Positions 21,355-30,979 of a stretch of 64,000 bases of DNA are shown piece by piece. The stretch covers positions 12,385,912-12,449,911 of the forward strand of contig QXEO01000531.1 of NCBI GenBank assembly GCA_007115705.1, given 5' to 3'. The notes below the pieces were generated by a model that saw nothing but the letters and a program-made list of their open reading frames with translations, was not told where the DNA came from and ran no database searches. A program made the translations under genes and the position numbers. Origin of the DNA: Dactylis glomerata (lineage: Eukaryota; Streptophyta; Magnoliopsida; Poales; Poaceae). Every line of letters starts with the position of its first letter. Position 1 is the first letter of the stretch.

Positions 21355-22097
21355 TTTCGTGGGGATGACTTATGGGGCATGCCACGAGCCGAGTTATTTG
21401 CCGGCTGGCATCCCAGGAGTCTCCACGGCTCGAAGGCAAGAAGACCGGCTCCGCCTGGAGGGCCGGCTGTGCCAGCAGCCGGCTGGCGATTCCACCGTGG
21501 AAGGCCGGAGCCGGGCGATGAAGACAAGAGCCCACCAACGACTGTTTCGCCGAAAGTGGGCTAGCCCCGACAAGAGCGACAGAGGCCAAGGACGGGAGTG
21601 ACGAGTGCCACGACCAAGTCCAACCAATCAGCGACCAAGGACCCTTCCCCACGATAGGATCCGAGGCAAAAGGGAGGGCATATGCCTCCCAGATGCCGGT
21701 CCCAGGGGAAAGGTACTTTATAAAGCGAAGCTGTCAGAGCAGGGCGGAGGGATGACGCCAAGGACGCCGCCGCCGAGGAGCCGGCAGCCGGCCGAATCGT
21801 TACCCAACCTGTAACCAGGCCCCCGCCTATATAAGGGGGCCTGGACCCTTAGTCTAGGGGATCCGATCTCCTTCTTCCTCCTCTAGCCCGAACAGCTCGA
21901 GGAGCATTGTAATCGATACTATCTAAGCAATACAAAGCAGGCAGGAAGTAGGGGTTTCACCTCCACCCGGGAGGGCCCTGAACCTGGGTAAACCGTGGTG
22001 TCTCCGTAGGCATAATCCCGAGCCGGGCCCCTCGTCTCCACCGTCGAGCCCCTCCAATAAGCCTACCCATGGCTACTGTCTCTAAATTCCCACGACA
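21355..22097 (+). mobile_element. Solo LTR of an element A-like Gypsy family inside element B
   Basis: Flanked by CTGCT at 21350-21354 and 22098-22102. It ends CCCACGACA and begins TTTCGTGGGGATGAC, where the expected start is TGTCG, so the second base appears mutated G to T. A CTATATAAGG promoter (21827-21836) and GAACCTGGGTA with surrounding sequence match the layout of element A's LTR (10571 onward), so it reads on the plus strand, opposite to B. No internal sequence remains: the product of LTR-LTR recombination. Confidence 0.8.
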
Positions 22098-22102
22098 CTG
22101 CT

Positions 22103-24452
22103 CTTGACCTTGAGAGGCTCCATTGTTTACTTGTTGATCTTTTGTAGGCGTGTTGTTGGTGTTCCCGTCGTATCCTTGTCTCTTTGCTTCGGCTTGTTTG
22201 CTTATTGCTGCCTCCTGGAGTTTCAAGAACGTTGTGCAATCTTTCATTGCGTGTCTGGAGACTCGTTTTCCATCGACGAACGTGGAGTGTATATGACATG
22301 GTCCGTTTAGCATATCCTCCGGTGATGGGTTGTATTCTCTAGGTTCTCTTGTCTAAAACCTTTTGCTGTAATCTTCTCTTCCGCTGCTGTGGTATCCCGA
22401 ATTTCTGCGGTCATTTTCTTGATAAGTACTATCTTTGTATCCCGCAGCTACTTGACTATGGGAGCCATGGTAGTCGTAATTGCGGGATCTCCTCCTTTGG
22501 CTGCTGTATCTATTTCCTCTGTCGTCTTCTGGTGATCGCATTCATTTGTTGTTGCACGCGTGTTCGCCATCTGCAAATCTGTTCGCTATGTCCATTAAAT
22601 CGGACACTATCTTCAGCTTGATTCTGCCCATTTCTTTGACCAGGTCTCCACGCCGTAACCCAAGCCTAAAAGTGTTTATTGCTCTTTCGTCTGAAACTTC
22701 AACTGCGGAATTTTTGATAATCCTCCACCTTTGGATATACGACCTTAGTGTCTCGTTACACTGCTGTACGCAGGCTTTGACTTCCTCTATTGATGATGGC
22801 CGCTTGTATGTTGATTTGAAGTTGCTCGTGAACTGTTTTGTGCGTTCCTCTCAGTTTCCAATTGTTCCTTTTTCTAACTTGCTCAACCATGACCTTGCTG
22901 CGCCGATGAGGTGTAGTTGCAAGCTTTGCATTGTTGTTTCCTTTGTTCCTCCCAATATTTTCACTGCCTGTAGGTAATCCGAAAGCCATGATTGGGGTTC
23001 CCGAGATCCATCGTATTTTTGTTGATCATGAGGTAATTTGAAACCCTTGGGTACTGGCATGGTGCGAACCCTGTGAGTAAAGCACGATGCCCCCATCTCT
23101 TTTTCGTCGTCTTCGTAGTCATATGCTTTGGTCGGGGTCCTAGACCTTCGGGTTTCTCCGTGCTTTGGACTTTTGTGTCGCCTTGGTGATGGTGTTCTAG
23201 ATCGTCGGTTGCCACTTCTGTGCCAAGGACTGTTGTGACGGCGTGGTGACCTTGATTTATGCATTCCTTTGTTGCGATGTGCCTCCTCTTCTTTTGCTGT
23301 CAATTTATTGCCTACCATCCTTAGGCCTTGCAGTGCTGCTCGGTGCATATGTTCTCTTGGGTCTCCTGGGCTTGGCCCTGTTGTGTATAGATATGTTTGT
23401 GCTGCCACAAGTGCTGCTTCTGGCGTCTTTGGTATGATGTTACCTTGCTCGTCGACCGATAGGCAGGACGAGTCGAGATTTTTGGAAAGGCTTTGCCTTT
23501 CGGAGTGTTCGAGGTTTTCAAACCTTGATCCATGTCGACGATGCCTTCTGCTATTTGTGTATGATGCGTCGATGCGTGCTTTATGATAAGCTATGCTTGC
23601 TGCAATGGCTGAATCTTTCCTCTTTTGTATTTCAATTCTCTCCTTTGCTAATTGCTTTGACTGCTGTCTTAAGGCATAGTGATACCCTAACAGCATATTT
23701 TTGCTTGCATCTGCTGGTATTGGTGCGCCGTGTTCCACGATTGTTTTGATTATCCTCCACTCTTCGACTGATAGTCGAATTTTCTCTCTGCTTGCAAGGG
23801 AATCTGCAGTTTCTCCTTCTGCTAAGTGATTTGCTCCTCTATTTATGTTTGCTGGGTTGAGCACTGGATTGTTGTTTTCATCCAATTCTTCTGAGTTATC
23901 TCCTACAATGGCGAGTACTTGATACCGATTGTCAAACTTGTTGTTGAAGCTTGAGAAGATTGAGTCATCATCCTCATGAAGCTCTAGTCCTGTTTCCCAG
24001 GTGTCTGTTGACTTGTCTGAAGCATCACCATGGCAGATCATGAGGTCTTCGAGTTGATCTCCTAAGTCAAAATTTTCCATGTTTCTGTCGACTTCTGCGA
24101 TTTTTCCCTCTGCGATTTCTGCTGCTGCGAAGCTGATCGGCGAATTTGCTTCGCTGGAAGAGCCCACTGATGATTGTGACATTGCAGACGTCTTGGCTTT
24201 GCTTGCCGACAGATCTGGCAAAACCGGATCTGAAAGGCGAATCGAACCTAAAGATCCGATGCGAAAGTTTAGGCTTCCGATCGTCAGGTTCATGTCTTGA
24301 TCCGTGCTCTCGAATATTGGAGTGAAGTTTGACAGGTGAGGCTGAAAATCGATGGTTCTGAAAGATATCTGGTTTTCGTCGACTTCTGAATTACTGTTGG
24401 CTAAAAGCGAAAAAGCCGTCGAATTCATGATTCCAACGCCCAGAGTCCCCAT
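22103..24452 (-). pseudogene. Element B gag
   Basis: The frame is open from within the LTR; the ATG at 24452 (MGTLGVGIMN), just after the primer site, is the likely start. About 450 residues of acidic and charged sequence contain an RS/RH-rich stretch near 23000-23300 (RRHNSPWHRS, SPRRHKSP), then the start of the Retrotrans_gag capsid domain (FKLPHDQQKYDG, WLSDYLQAVK, AARSWLSKL). A TGA at 22851-22853 interrupts the domain; the conserved residue there is usually tryptophan. The frame continues with ERTKQF and LRSYIQRW, then further stops near 22541 and 22353, then QEAAISKQAE up to the solo LTR. Gag would form the virus-like particle; this copy cannot encode a complete one. Confidence 0.7.
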
Positions 24453-24463
24453 GGTCTGCGCCA
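24446..24463 (-). other. Primer binding site of element B
   Basis: The minus strand reads TGGCGCAGACCATGGGGA two bases after the LTR, resembling the TGGCGC-type primer sites of Tat/Athila elements. It fixes the minus orientation. Confidence 0.65.
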
Positions 24464-24465
24464 AT

Positions 24466-24799
24466 TGACGAGGGTTAACTCGACAAATGTCCAATATGAA
24501 GGACTTAGGATCGAGGGAGTAGGGCGTCGGATGAACTCGAAGGTAAATCAGTCAAATAAGGTGTGTATTGAAAGTAAACGTGGTGGTGAACTTGGCTTAC
24601 TTTCAATCTGTCCCTCACCGTCCTCTCCTGGCCCCTATATATAGGTGGCCAGGTCTCAAGGAACGGGAGAGGTCCGATACATATTACAACATCGGTATAC
24701 GACATGAACTCGTATTTCGAGTAGGATTACACTTGGGCCTATCTTAACGGGCCTCAGGGGTACTTCAAGTAATGGGCTCTATTATCTATACCCTTGTCA
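24466..24799 (-). repeat. Element B LTR (5' LTR in element orientation)
   Basis: TGACGAGGG to CCCTTGTCA, with complementary ends. It carries a TATATATAGG-like motif at 24636-24645 read on the minus strand. Followed by GTATA, the right target duplication. Confidence 0.9.
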
Positions 24800-24804
24800 G
24801 TATA

Positions 24805-24922
24805 ATTCAGAAACTTCAGAAGAGGGAGAGACTAACCTAATACCAAGTTGATTAGAGGTGATATCCCAACTATTGGTGAGGTGTGTACTCCAATAAGATT
24901 AGAACCGTTGCTAGGAGGATAT
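24805..24922 (+). repeat. Continuation of element D LTR right of element B
   Basis: By position this is the piece of element D's 3' LTR displaced by element B. It runs to GGATAT where an inverted LTR end (TGCGGTGACCC) starts at 24923. Confidence 0.45.
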
Positions 24923-26066
24923 TGCGGTGACCCAGCATACCAATGCATGTTGTAGTACACAAGTCGTTGATATAACACTTATGAAACTCCATTACACAAA
25001 TATTACATCCCTCAGAGTAGTACAACAGAAACATTGCGGGTCCACATACAAAACTTTTATTATCACAAGCCCAAATGTACAACAACTTCGAGGTCCGCGT
25101 AGGTTCATCGAGGATACCCCATTGACTCACAACTTACATTACTTGTTCTAGAATAATTGAAAGTATAACTAAAAACTAAGATAGCTCAGCAACTTATTTA
25201 GTAGTGTTTTCGGTTGCTCGGCTAAACTAACGGTACTAACTCGTCTACTGCTCGGCTTCCTCTTCTGCACCATAGACGATCTTGTAATCTTCACCTTCTA
25301 CACCACCGGACAGATCTGGCTCCTCATAGTAGATGTCCTCCTGGGTTGCATTCGCGTAGAGAGTTTCCTCCTCCTGGTCTTCAGAGTCTAAGCAAGGGTT
25401 AAGAGGGAGTGGGGTGAGTAACGAGCGTTACCCAGCAAGTTCATTTAAAAGGGATAAGTGTTTGATACACTAGCTATGACCATAGATCAATGATCTCAGG
25501 TCATGCAAGTTTTCATAAACATTTCTTCAAGAGATTGCTTTTATTTAGAAAACTATGCCCGACAGCCTTCACAGGTTGACTAGAACTTCATGGAGTACCT
25601 TTCTTGCTGTGTTCGCAGTTCCTTCCCAGAACAAGGAGTGACAAGCCACAATTCATACACTCTGCAGAGGTGCGTTGCTTTACCCATAAGAGATCAAAGC
25701 CTTGTTGCACAACCGGGCGATCTTTCCCGTCCATACACCTTGGTATGGGGCCCAGTCATTGATCCAAGCCAATCACTACCCTTCTCCGCGACCCCGCATG
25801 CCCACCCTTTTGCTTCACTCAGGCAACGGTAAGCCCCGATTTACGATATAGCCAACGCGCAAGCCCCGATTTACATGCCCGAGATACCCGCAATCCATCA
25901 TAGGCACCGGGTACCGAGGGAACTTAGGGGTCCCACCCATGTTGTCAGGCAACGCTATACGATTTACATCCTGACCATTCGGTATGGTCCTCCATTGACA
26001 TGCGAAAGGAAGAAGAACTAGCTGACTTTCCCGTCCCATTGCAAGTCTTATGGTTAACGCGTAATT
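24923..26066 (-). repeat. Inverted LTR fragment of the element D family, truncated at right
   Basis: Its first about 180 bp are the reverse complement of 11160-11340, including GGTATGCTGGGTCACC. It would be read on the minus strand and lacks the TGTAACATCCC end, because sequence of element C begins between about 26050 and 26090. No gene; short frames near 25590-26075 are not conserved with anything I recognise. Confidence 0.6.
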
Positions 26067-28737
26067 ATGGCACAAGAATCATTTGCAACATTTGATCTCA
26101 CCAAGGCCCAAATTGGTGGTCTCATCGCCGACGGGGACCAGGTCATCTTCCCCAGCACCGAGCGCATCCCCAAGCCCCCGAGCGGCTACCGGGTGATGTT
26201 CTTTGCCTTTCTTTTACGCGGTCTATCTTTCCCTGCCCACGAGTTTCTCCGTGGGCTTCTCTTTGTGTACGGTGTGCAGCTTCACCAGCTCACACCAAAC
26301 TCGATTCTACACATTGCCTACTTTATCACTCTTTGCGAGTCTTTTCTGGGGATCGAACCCCATTGGATTCTCTGGAAATTTCTCTTTCGCCTCCGCCCCA
26401 GTGTTGCTTTGTCGAGGAAACCTGAGCTGGGCGGGGCTGTTATTTCCACCCGCAGTGAGGTTCATTATTTGGAGTTTACCATGGCTGCCTCAGTGCAAGG
26501 TTGGAAGAAAAAATGGTTTTACATCAAAGACCAGAAAATCTCTTCTTCTGACCATTACAGCATTGCCCCTTTTGATGCCAACCAAGACCCAAAGAAGTTG
26601 TCATCGTGGGATTCGCCTCCCACGGAAGCTGAGATGGAAGACATCAAGCCACTGCTAGCTCGCATCCAGGCTCTAAAGAGTGGAAGTGGGGGGTGCACTG
26701 TCAGGGACTCAACTGATGTCATTTTTTCTGCAACGGCGAGTCCAGCCTCTTCAGCATCACGTTTCCAAACTTTGGTCATATTCTGGCTTCAAAGATTCTT
26801 CTCGAGTATCTGAAGAAGACATAGATAAGAAGGATCTCGACAAGCGAGTCAGATCTCTGACTACTCTCACCAAAGATCATGACATTCCAGCATTAGCCGC
26901 TGATTTCTTCGACTCCGAGCGTCCCTTGCCTTCGGTACGCACGTTTTCACTTCATAGATTTTATTCTCCTTGCTCTTGTAACGTTGCTACTTTGCTGATA
27001 GTTTTGTGGCTTTATTTTTTGCAGGGCCATCAATTCCTTGTTTCTTGTCCTCCTCTGCCCGAGGAAGGACCTATTCAGGCTGATCCTGTTTCTGCTACTT
27101 CCGAAGCCCCCGAGGCCGAGGAAAGCCAGGATGGAGATGATGCCGAAGATTCACTGGAGGGAACTAGCTCGACTACGTCACCTCCTCCTGCTCATTCAGA
27201 AGATCCTAGTCTCGACAGAAAGAGGAAGCGTGCTAAAGAGCTCATTTCTTTGAGTACCTCCACTTCCAAAGCTGCTATCGGGGAGCCTTCTGCTCCCAAT
27301 GAGGATGATGAACTTTACGACCTTTTAGACTCATGAGTTTTTTGCTAACTCGAAATTTTATCTTTGACTTTCTTCTTTTCTTTTGGCTTACGCGAAGTCT
27401 TTGCTTTTCATTTCCTTTGCAGTGACAACACGAAAAAGCATGCTGCCACCGCTCCTTCTGTCGAGGCTACTGCTGCCGATGAACCTTCTTTCCAAGAGGC
27501 AGCTCTGGTGGTGAAGCCAAAAGAAACTCCTGCTAAGAGGGTCCCCTCTTCTCGTGGTTCCAAGCATCTGAAGAAGGCGACAGATGCCAGTACTTCCCTC
27601 GACGCCCATCAACCATCGACCTCTTCTGACGATGTAACTACTAGTCCTGGTGCTTTACTTTGTTCATTGCTTGAACTTTCCTGCTCATGTCTTCCCTTTG
27701 ACAGATTCTGATGAAGAAATTCGTCTCTTTGGGCACTGAATGTGTCGCGTTCCTGAAAGCTGCTCCAGCTTCCCAGGGTAAGCTTCTTTATTGTGTTATG
27801 CCTTCTGCCTGTCTCGCTGATTTTCTCCTGATTCTCTTCTTGACTTATCTTTTTCCCTTTGCCATGTTGCAGATGCTTTGGCGACGGCCAATGCTCGCAT
27901 AGCATCCCTTGCAGCTGAACTCGAAGCTTCCCGAAAAGCCTGGGATGTTGCCACTGCCGCTAAGGCCACTGCTGAGAAATCTGCCAAAGCAGCAACGACC
28001 ATGGCGAAGAAAGCGGAGAAGGCACTTTCTGATGCTAATCAGGAGCGCATTCAGAGAGAGGAAGCCATCACCAAGCGTTTGAACCAAGTTTTGGCTCTTG
28101 CTGGTGGTAAGTTTCTTTCTGCTCTTTTATTATCTGCTTGCTCATTTTTCTGATGGTCACTTATTTTTTCTTTTTATTTCTGCTTGTAGAGAAAATTGGG
28201 GTATCTTTGGCGCTGTTGCAGCCAGTTGACGAAGATCCTCTCATGGCAGCGGTGAATTTGCTTGAGTTGCACTGGATATCTGTCCAGGAAGTTCTCGAGG
28301 TGACTCGCCGCGTGCTAACGCAGTTTTTTGTTGGGTTGTGGCCGAAGAAGAAAGCCGATATGCTCGCTACTAACCTCAAGAAGCTTGCCTCCGTCTTCGA
28401 CACCGCTGAAGACCCTATCTTGTCGATGAAGAGCGGCTCGGTGAAACGGGGCGCCGAAGGGGCTATTGCCCTTGCCTATTCACATGGCGAGGAGGTTGAT
28501 TGGGAGAAGGTTAGCTCTTCTCGCGGTCGACCTCTTTCAGAGTTGCTGGGTTTCTTTCAGAAGGCGAAGAAATACGCGCCAGACATCATGTCAATTATCA
28601 CTCCTTTGGTGGCTTCTTCGACTTCTACGCCAGTTTCTTCGACTCCGGCGACAAGTGGGTCGATGCCTCCGCCCAACGCTGGTGCTACCTCTTCTGCGCC
28701 TACTTCTGCCACGAAGCTTGATGCTGAGGTGGCGTAG
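26067..28737 (+). pseudogene. Element C antisense gene copy, 5' truncated
   Basis: Exon positions match element B: to 26934, 27025-27332, 27423-27633, 27705-27777, 27873-28106, 28190-28737. Exon 5 lacks B's 4-nt deletion and reads through to ALAGG. Defects: the first about 25 codons are replaced; a G-run near 26690 has gained a base relative to B and shifts exon 1; and the donor after exon 2 reads TCATGAGT where B has TCGTGAGT, losing the GT. Over about 165 codons of exon 1, I count about 37 synonymous and 19 non-synonymous codon differences from B. Encodes the same PF04195-like, basic-patch, coiled-coil and LWPKKKAD domain series. Function unknown. Confidence 0.7.
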
Positions 28738-28889
28738 ACTTAGTCTTCCCTTGTAGTCTTCATTTCTTTTGGTGTAGTGAGCTTTATTTATATTTTGCCT
28801 GAGAACCAGTCAGAGGACTTGTACTCTTTGTAAATACTTTTCCTTTATGAAATGTCGTGCTTGATTGAGTTTTTGAGATGTTTTCTTTT

Positions 28890-29842
28890 TCTTTCTGTTG
28901 GCTTCCAGCCTGTGCATGCTGGTGGGTCGCCAGGTCGTGGTCGGGAATCACCTCTCGCCGATATGTTTGACTCCGAAGCTTCTTCGCCTTCTCGTTCTTC
29001 TTGTCGATGTACTGAATATTTGTTGAGGATTTCAGACCTTGAAGGCCGTTTATCTTTGATGAAGCGTCAGGCAAGGATTGCTTTGGACAAGGCCAGCAAA
29101 TCTTGTGGCTTTATGAAACAGATATCCACACTTGAGGATAAAGTGTCGGGTCTGGTGGCCAGAATCGTGCATCTTGAAGAATACGACTCCTTTCTTGTTG
29201 TTATCGTTGAGTCTGTCTGTGAGATGTTGCGATGTAAGGTTCCTTGCAGGCTTTCTCTTTTTCCTCTTACTCCACTATTATTGGTTAATATCTTTTCATA
29301 TCTCAGGTACTTGCCTGGACCTTGTTGGTGAGACACGTCGGGTTTCTGAATGAACCACGGCTCTCGAGAAAGCATCAGAGGGAACCGACAGTTTGTGGTC
29401 TGATCCCCGGTGTCGTCGTGCCATTGTGCTTCTTCAAGATCGTGCTCAGCATATTGGGGAAGCGATTGATGGTTGTCAAAGATCTTTGACGACCATGTAT
29501 TCTGTCATGCTTCCTCGCAATCCTCTGCCTGGGAGCTTTCCGCAGCTACTCGACGCTTTTAGATCTAGTCAGCGAATTCATCGGCTGATAGAGCTCAACC
29601 TGGTGGCTGGCGCCGATTTTGCTCTTAGGTGGATACGTAAGTGGCATCCAAGGCTCAATTATAGTTCTATGTCACTAGGTTTTCCTCCAGGGGGAGTTAG
29701 GTTGCGAGTCCACATGGATGCTATACTTCAACCAGCAAGGAGGATCATAGCTAGGTTGCTTCGAGAGGATGCCGTGTTTTTCCGCGAGCGCCATTACTTA
29801 AATCCCCTAGGAGTAGATGATTCTGATCAGCCAATGTTGTGA
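28890..29842 (+). pseudogene. Second antisense coding segment of element C
   Basis: Follows a CTTCCAG acceptor (about 28903-28909). The first exon encodes SPSRSSCRC, EGRLSLMKRQARIALDKA and a coiled coil to about 29232, where a GTAAGG donor begins. The next exon starts after TCTCAG (29301-29306) and encodes a conserved block: GEAIDGCQRSL, TTMYSVMLPRN, RIHRLIELN, WIRKWHPRLNY, RRIIARLLRED, then a stop at 29840-29842. TGA at 29351-29353 stands where B has CGA. No known family; conservation between B and C suggests it was once translated. Confidence 0.5.
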
Positions 29843-30280
29843 TGCTCATATTGCATATGTACTTTTGTATGTAGAATGCGAGAGTTTCTATTTCTGAATC
29901 CTTTTATCAGAAATTTTGTTTTATTCTCAAAGCGTTTACGTTTCTGTGTTTAGTGCGTTTACCACAGTTTTGTTTAAAGACACGTAAACTCAAATAGGAG
30001 GAACTTTGTCTTTATTTATGCTTGTAATGTAAGATACATGGGTTGTCCCAAGAGATCCGGCCAGTGACCCGTGTTCTAGATCTAGAGGGCATTGCCCTAG
30101 GGTAACTTGTGGCTTTTAATAGCCCTGTTTTTCTACTCTACTTTTGTGTGCTTGTCGCCTATGTCGCCAAAGCTTTTCCCTTGTCCTCTGCTGCCTCTCC
30201 TGGATCTGATGGCTGTACCCGCGGTTTCTTCACTTCTAGCTCTGCTGGATGCCCTTCGAGTTGTTGTGCGACTCCTGTAG

Positions 30281-30979
30281 TCACGTTTTTGCATTGTCTT
30301 TGGGTTCTCCGTAGTTTGCCATCATGCCGAAGTTTTGGGCCATCTTGTGAAATTCCTTGTCGCATAGATCCAATAGCTCGAAGCTTCCTTTTACTGTGAT
30401 AATTCCATTGGCTCCTGGCATTTTTAGTACCAGGTACGTATAGTGAGGTACTGCCATGAATCGCGAAAACGCGGGTCGCCCGAGGATCGCGTGATATTGT
30501 GATGGCCAGTCCATGACTTCGAAGTCGAGTTTCTCTCTTCTGTACTTTTGCTGATTCCCGAAGCAAACGTTGAGTGCTATTCGACCTAGTGGATAGTTGG
30601 CGCCCCCTAGGACGATTCCGTGGAAGGAACAGTCAGTTGGTTTCAGGAACTCTAATGAAATGTGCATTGCTCGTAGAGTCTTCGCGTATATCAGATTTAT
30701 TCCGCTTCCTGCATCCATAAACACTCTGTCGACGTCGTATGTCCCAATTTGGGCTTTGAGTACCAGAGGCGCGTTTCCTGGCCGAGGTACTGTTATGGGG
30801 TGATCATCCCTGCTAAATTCTATGGGTTGCTCCGACCAGTGTAGATATTCCATTGTTGCTGGAGGCGAAGTTACGCTTTTCTCCTCTTTGTTCGACTTTG
30901 GCACTGGTTGTATCATTGCTGTGATGTGCCCCTTAGATGGAACATATCCTCCGTCATCGTCGCGTAATTCTTGATACAA
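30281..30979 (-). pseudogene. Element C protease fragment
   Basis: Homologous to B's protease: KAQIGTYDVDRVFMDAGSG, GINLIYAKTL, and AILGRPAFSRF. It is truncated upstream at 30979, so gag is missing. It runs downstream to a stop at about 30283 in a frame that continues to 30159 in another frame, implying a small frameshift near its end compared with B. Confidence 0.7.

Larger units (their letters stand above)
14714..24799 (-). mobile_element. Element B: non-autonomous Tat-like Gypsy element with antisense gene
   Basis: Both LTRs are 334 bp (14714-15047 and 24466-24799) and the element is flanked by GTATA (14709-14713 and 24800-24804). The primer site next to the right LTR and the polypurine tract next to the left LTR show that the element reads on the minus strand. 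In that order it holds gag (24452 leftward), protease (to 20561), then directly a long region whose genes lie on the plus strand (16383-20148), then the 3' LTR. No RT, RNase H or integrase is present, so it depends on enzymes in trans. I count about 12 differences between LTRs (3.6%), which at 1.3e-8 per site per year is roughly 1.4 million years. Confidence 0.88.
10884..24922 (+). mobile_element. Element D: decayed Del/Tekay-like Gypsy element split by element B
   Basis: Parts: remnant 5' LTR (10884-11340), primer site (11343-11354), 2.8-kb interior without usable reading frames, polypurine tract (14190-14204), and a 3' LTR starting TGTAACATCCCAGG at 14205. That LTR is interrupted at 14713 by element B and resumes at 24805 until an inverted LTR begins at 24923. 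The ending CGGGACAAAG...TTAAGGGGGAGAG before TGTAACATCCC resembles Del/Tekay elements. Element A interrupts its 5' LTR. The oldest visible layer on the left half. Confidence 0.6.
26067..30979 (-). mobile_element. Element C: truncated second copy of the element B family
   Basis: Collinear with 16450-21330 of element B: antisense gene, second antisense segment, then protease on the minus strand. Both LTRs, gag, and the antisense promoter with the first codons are missing; the left join lies near 26067-26092 and the right near 30979 at GATGACGG/AATTACGCG. Divergence from B is much greater than between B's own LTRs, so B and C are separate insertions and not a local duplication of one element. 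Confidence 0.8.

Noticed and set aside
21332..22097. Solo LTR boundaries TGTCGTG...CACGACA starting at 21332
   Set aside because: That placement gives no matching flanks (ATCAT and CTGCT). Starting at 21355 gives CTGCT on both sides and restores the element B reading frame.
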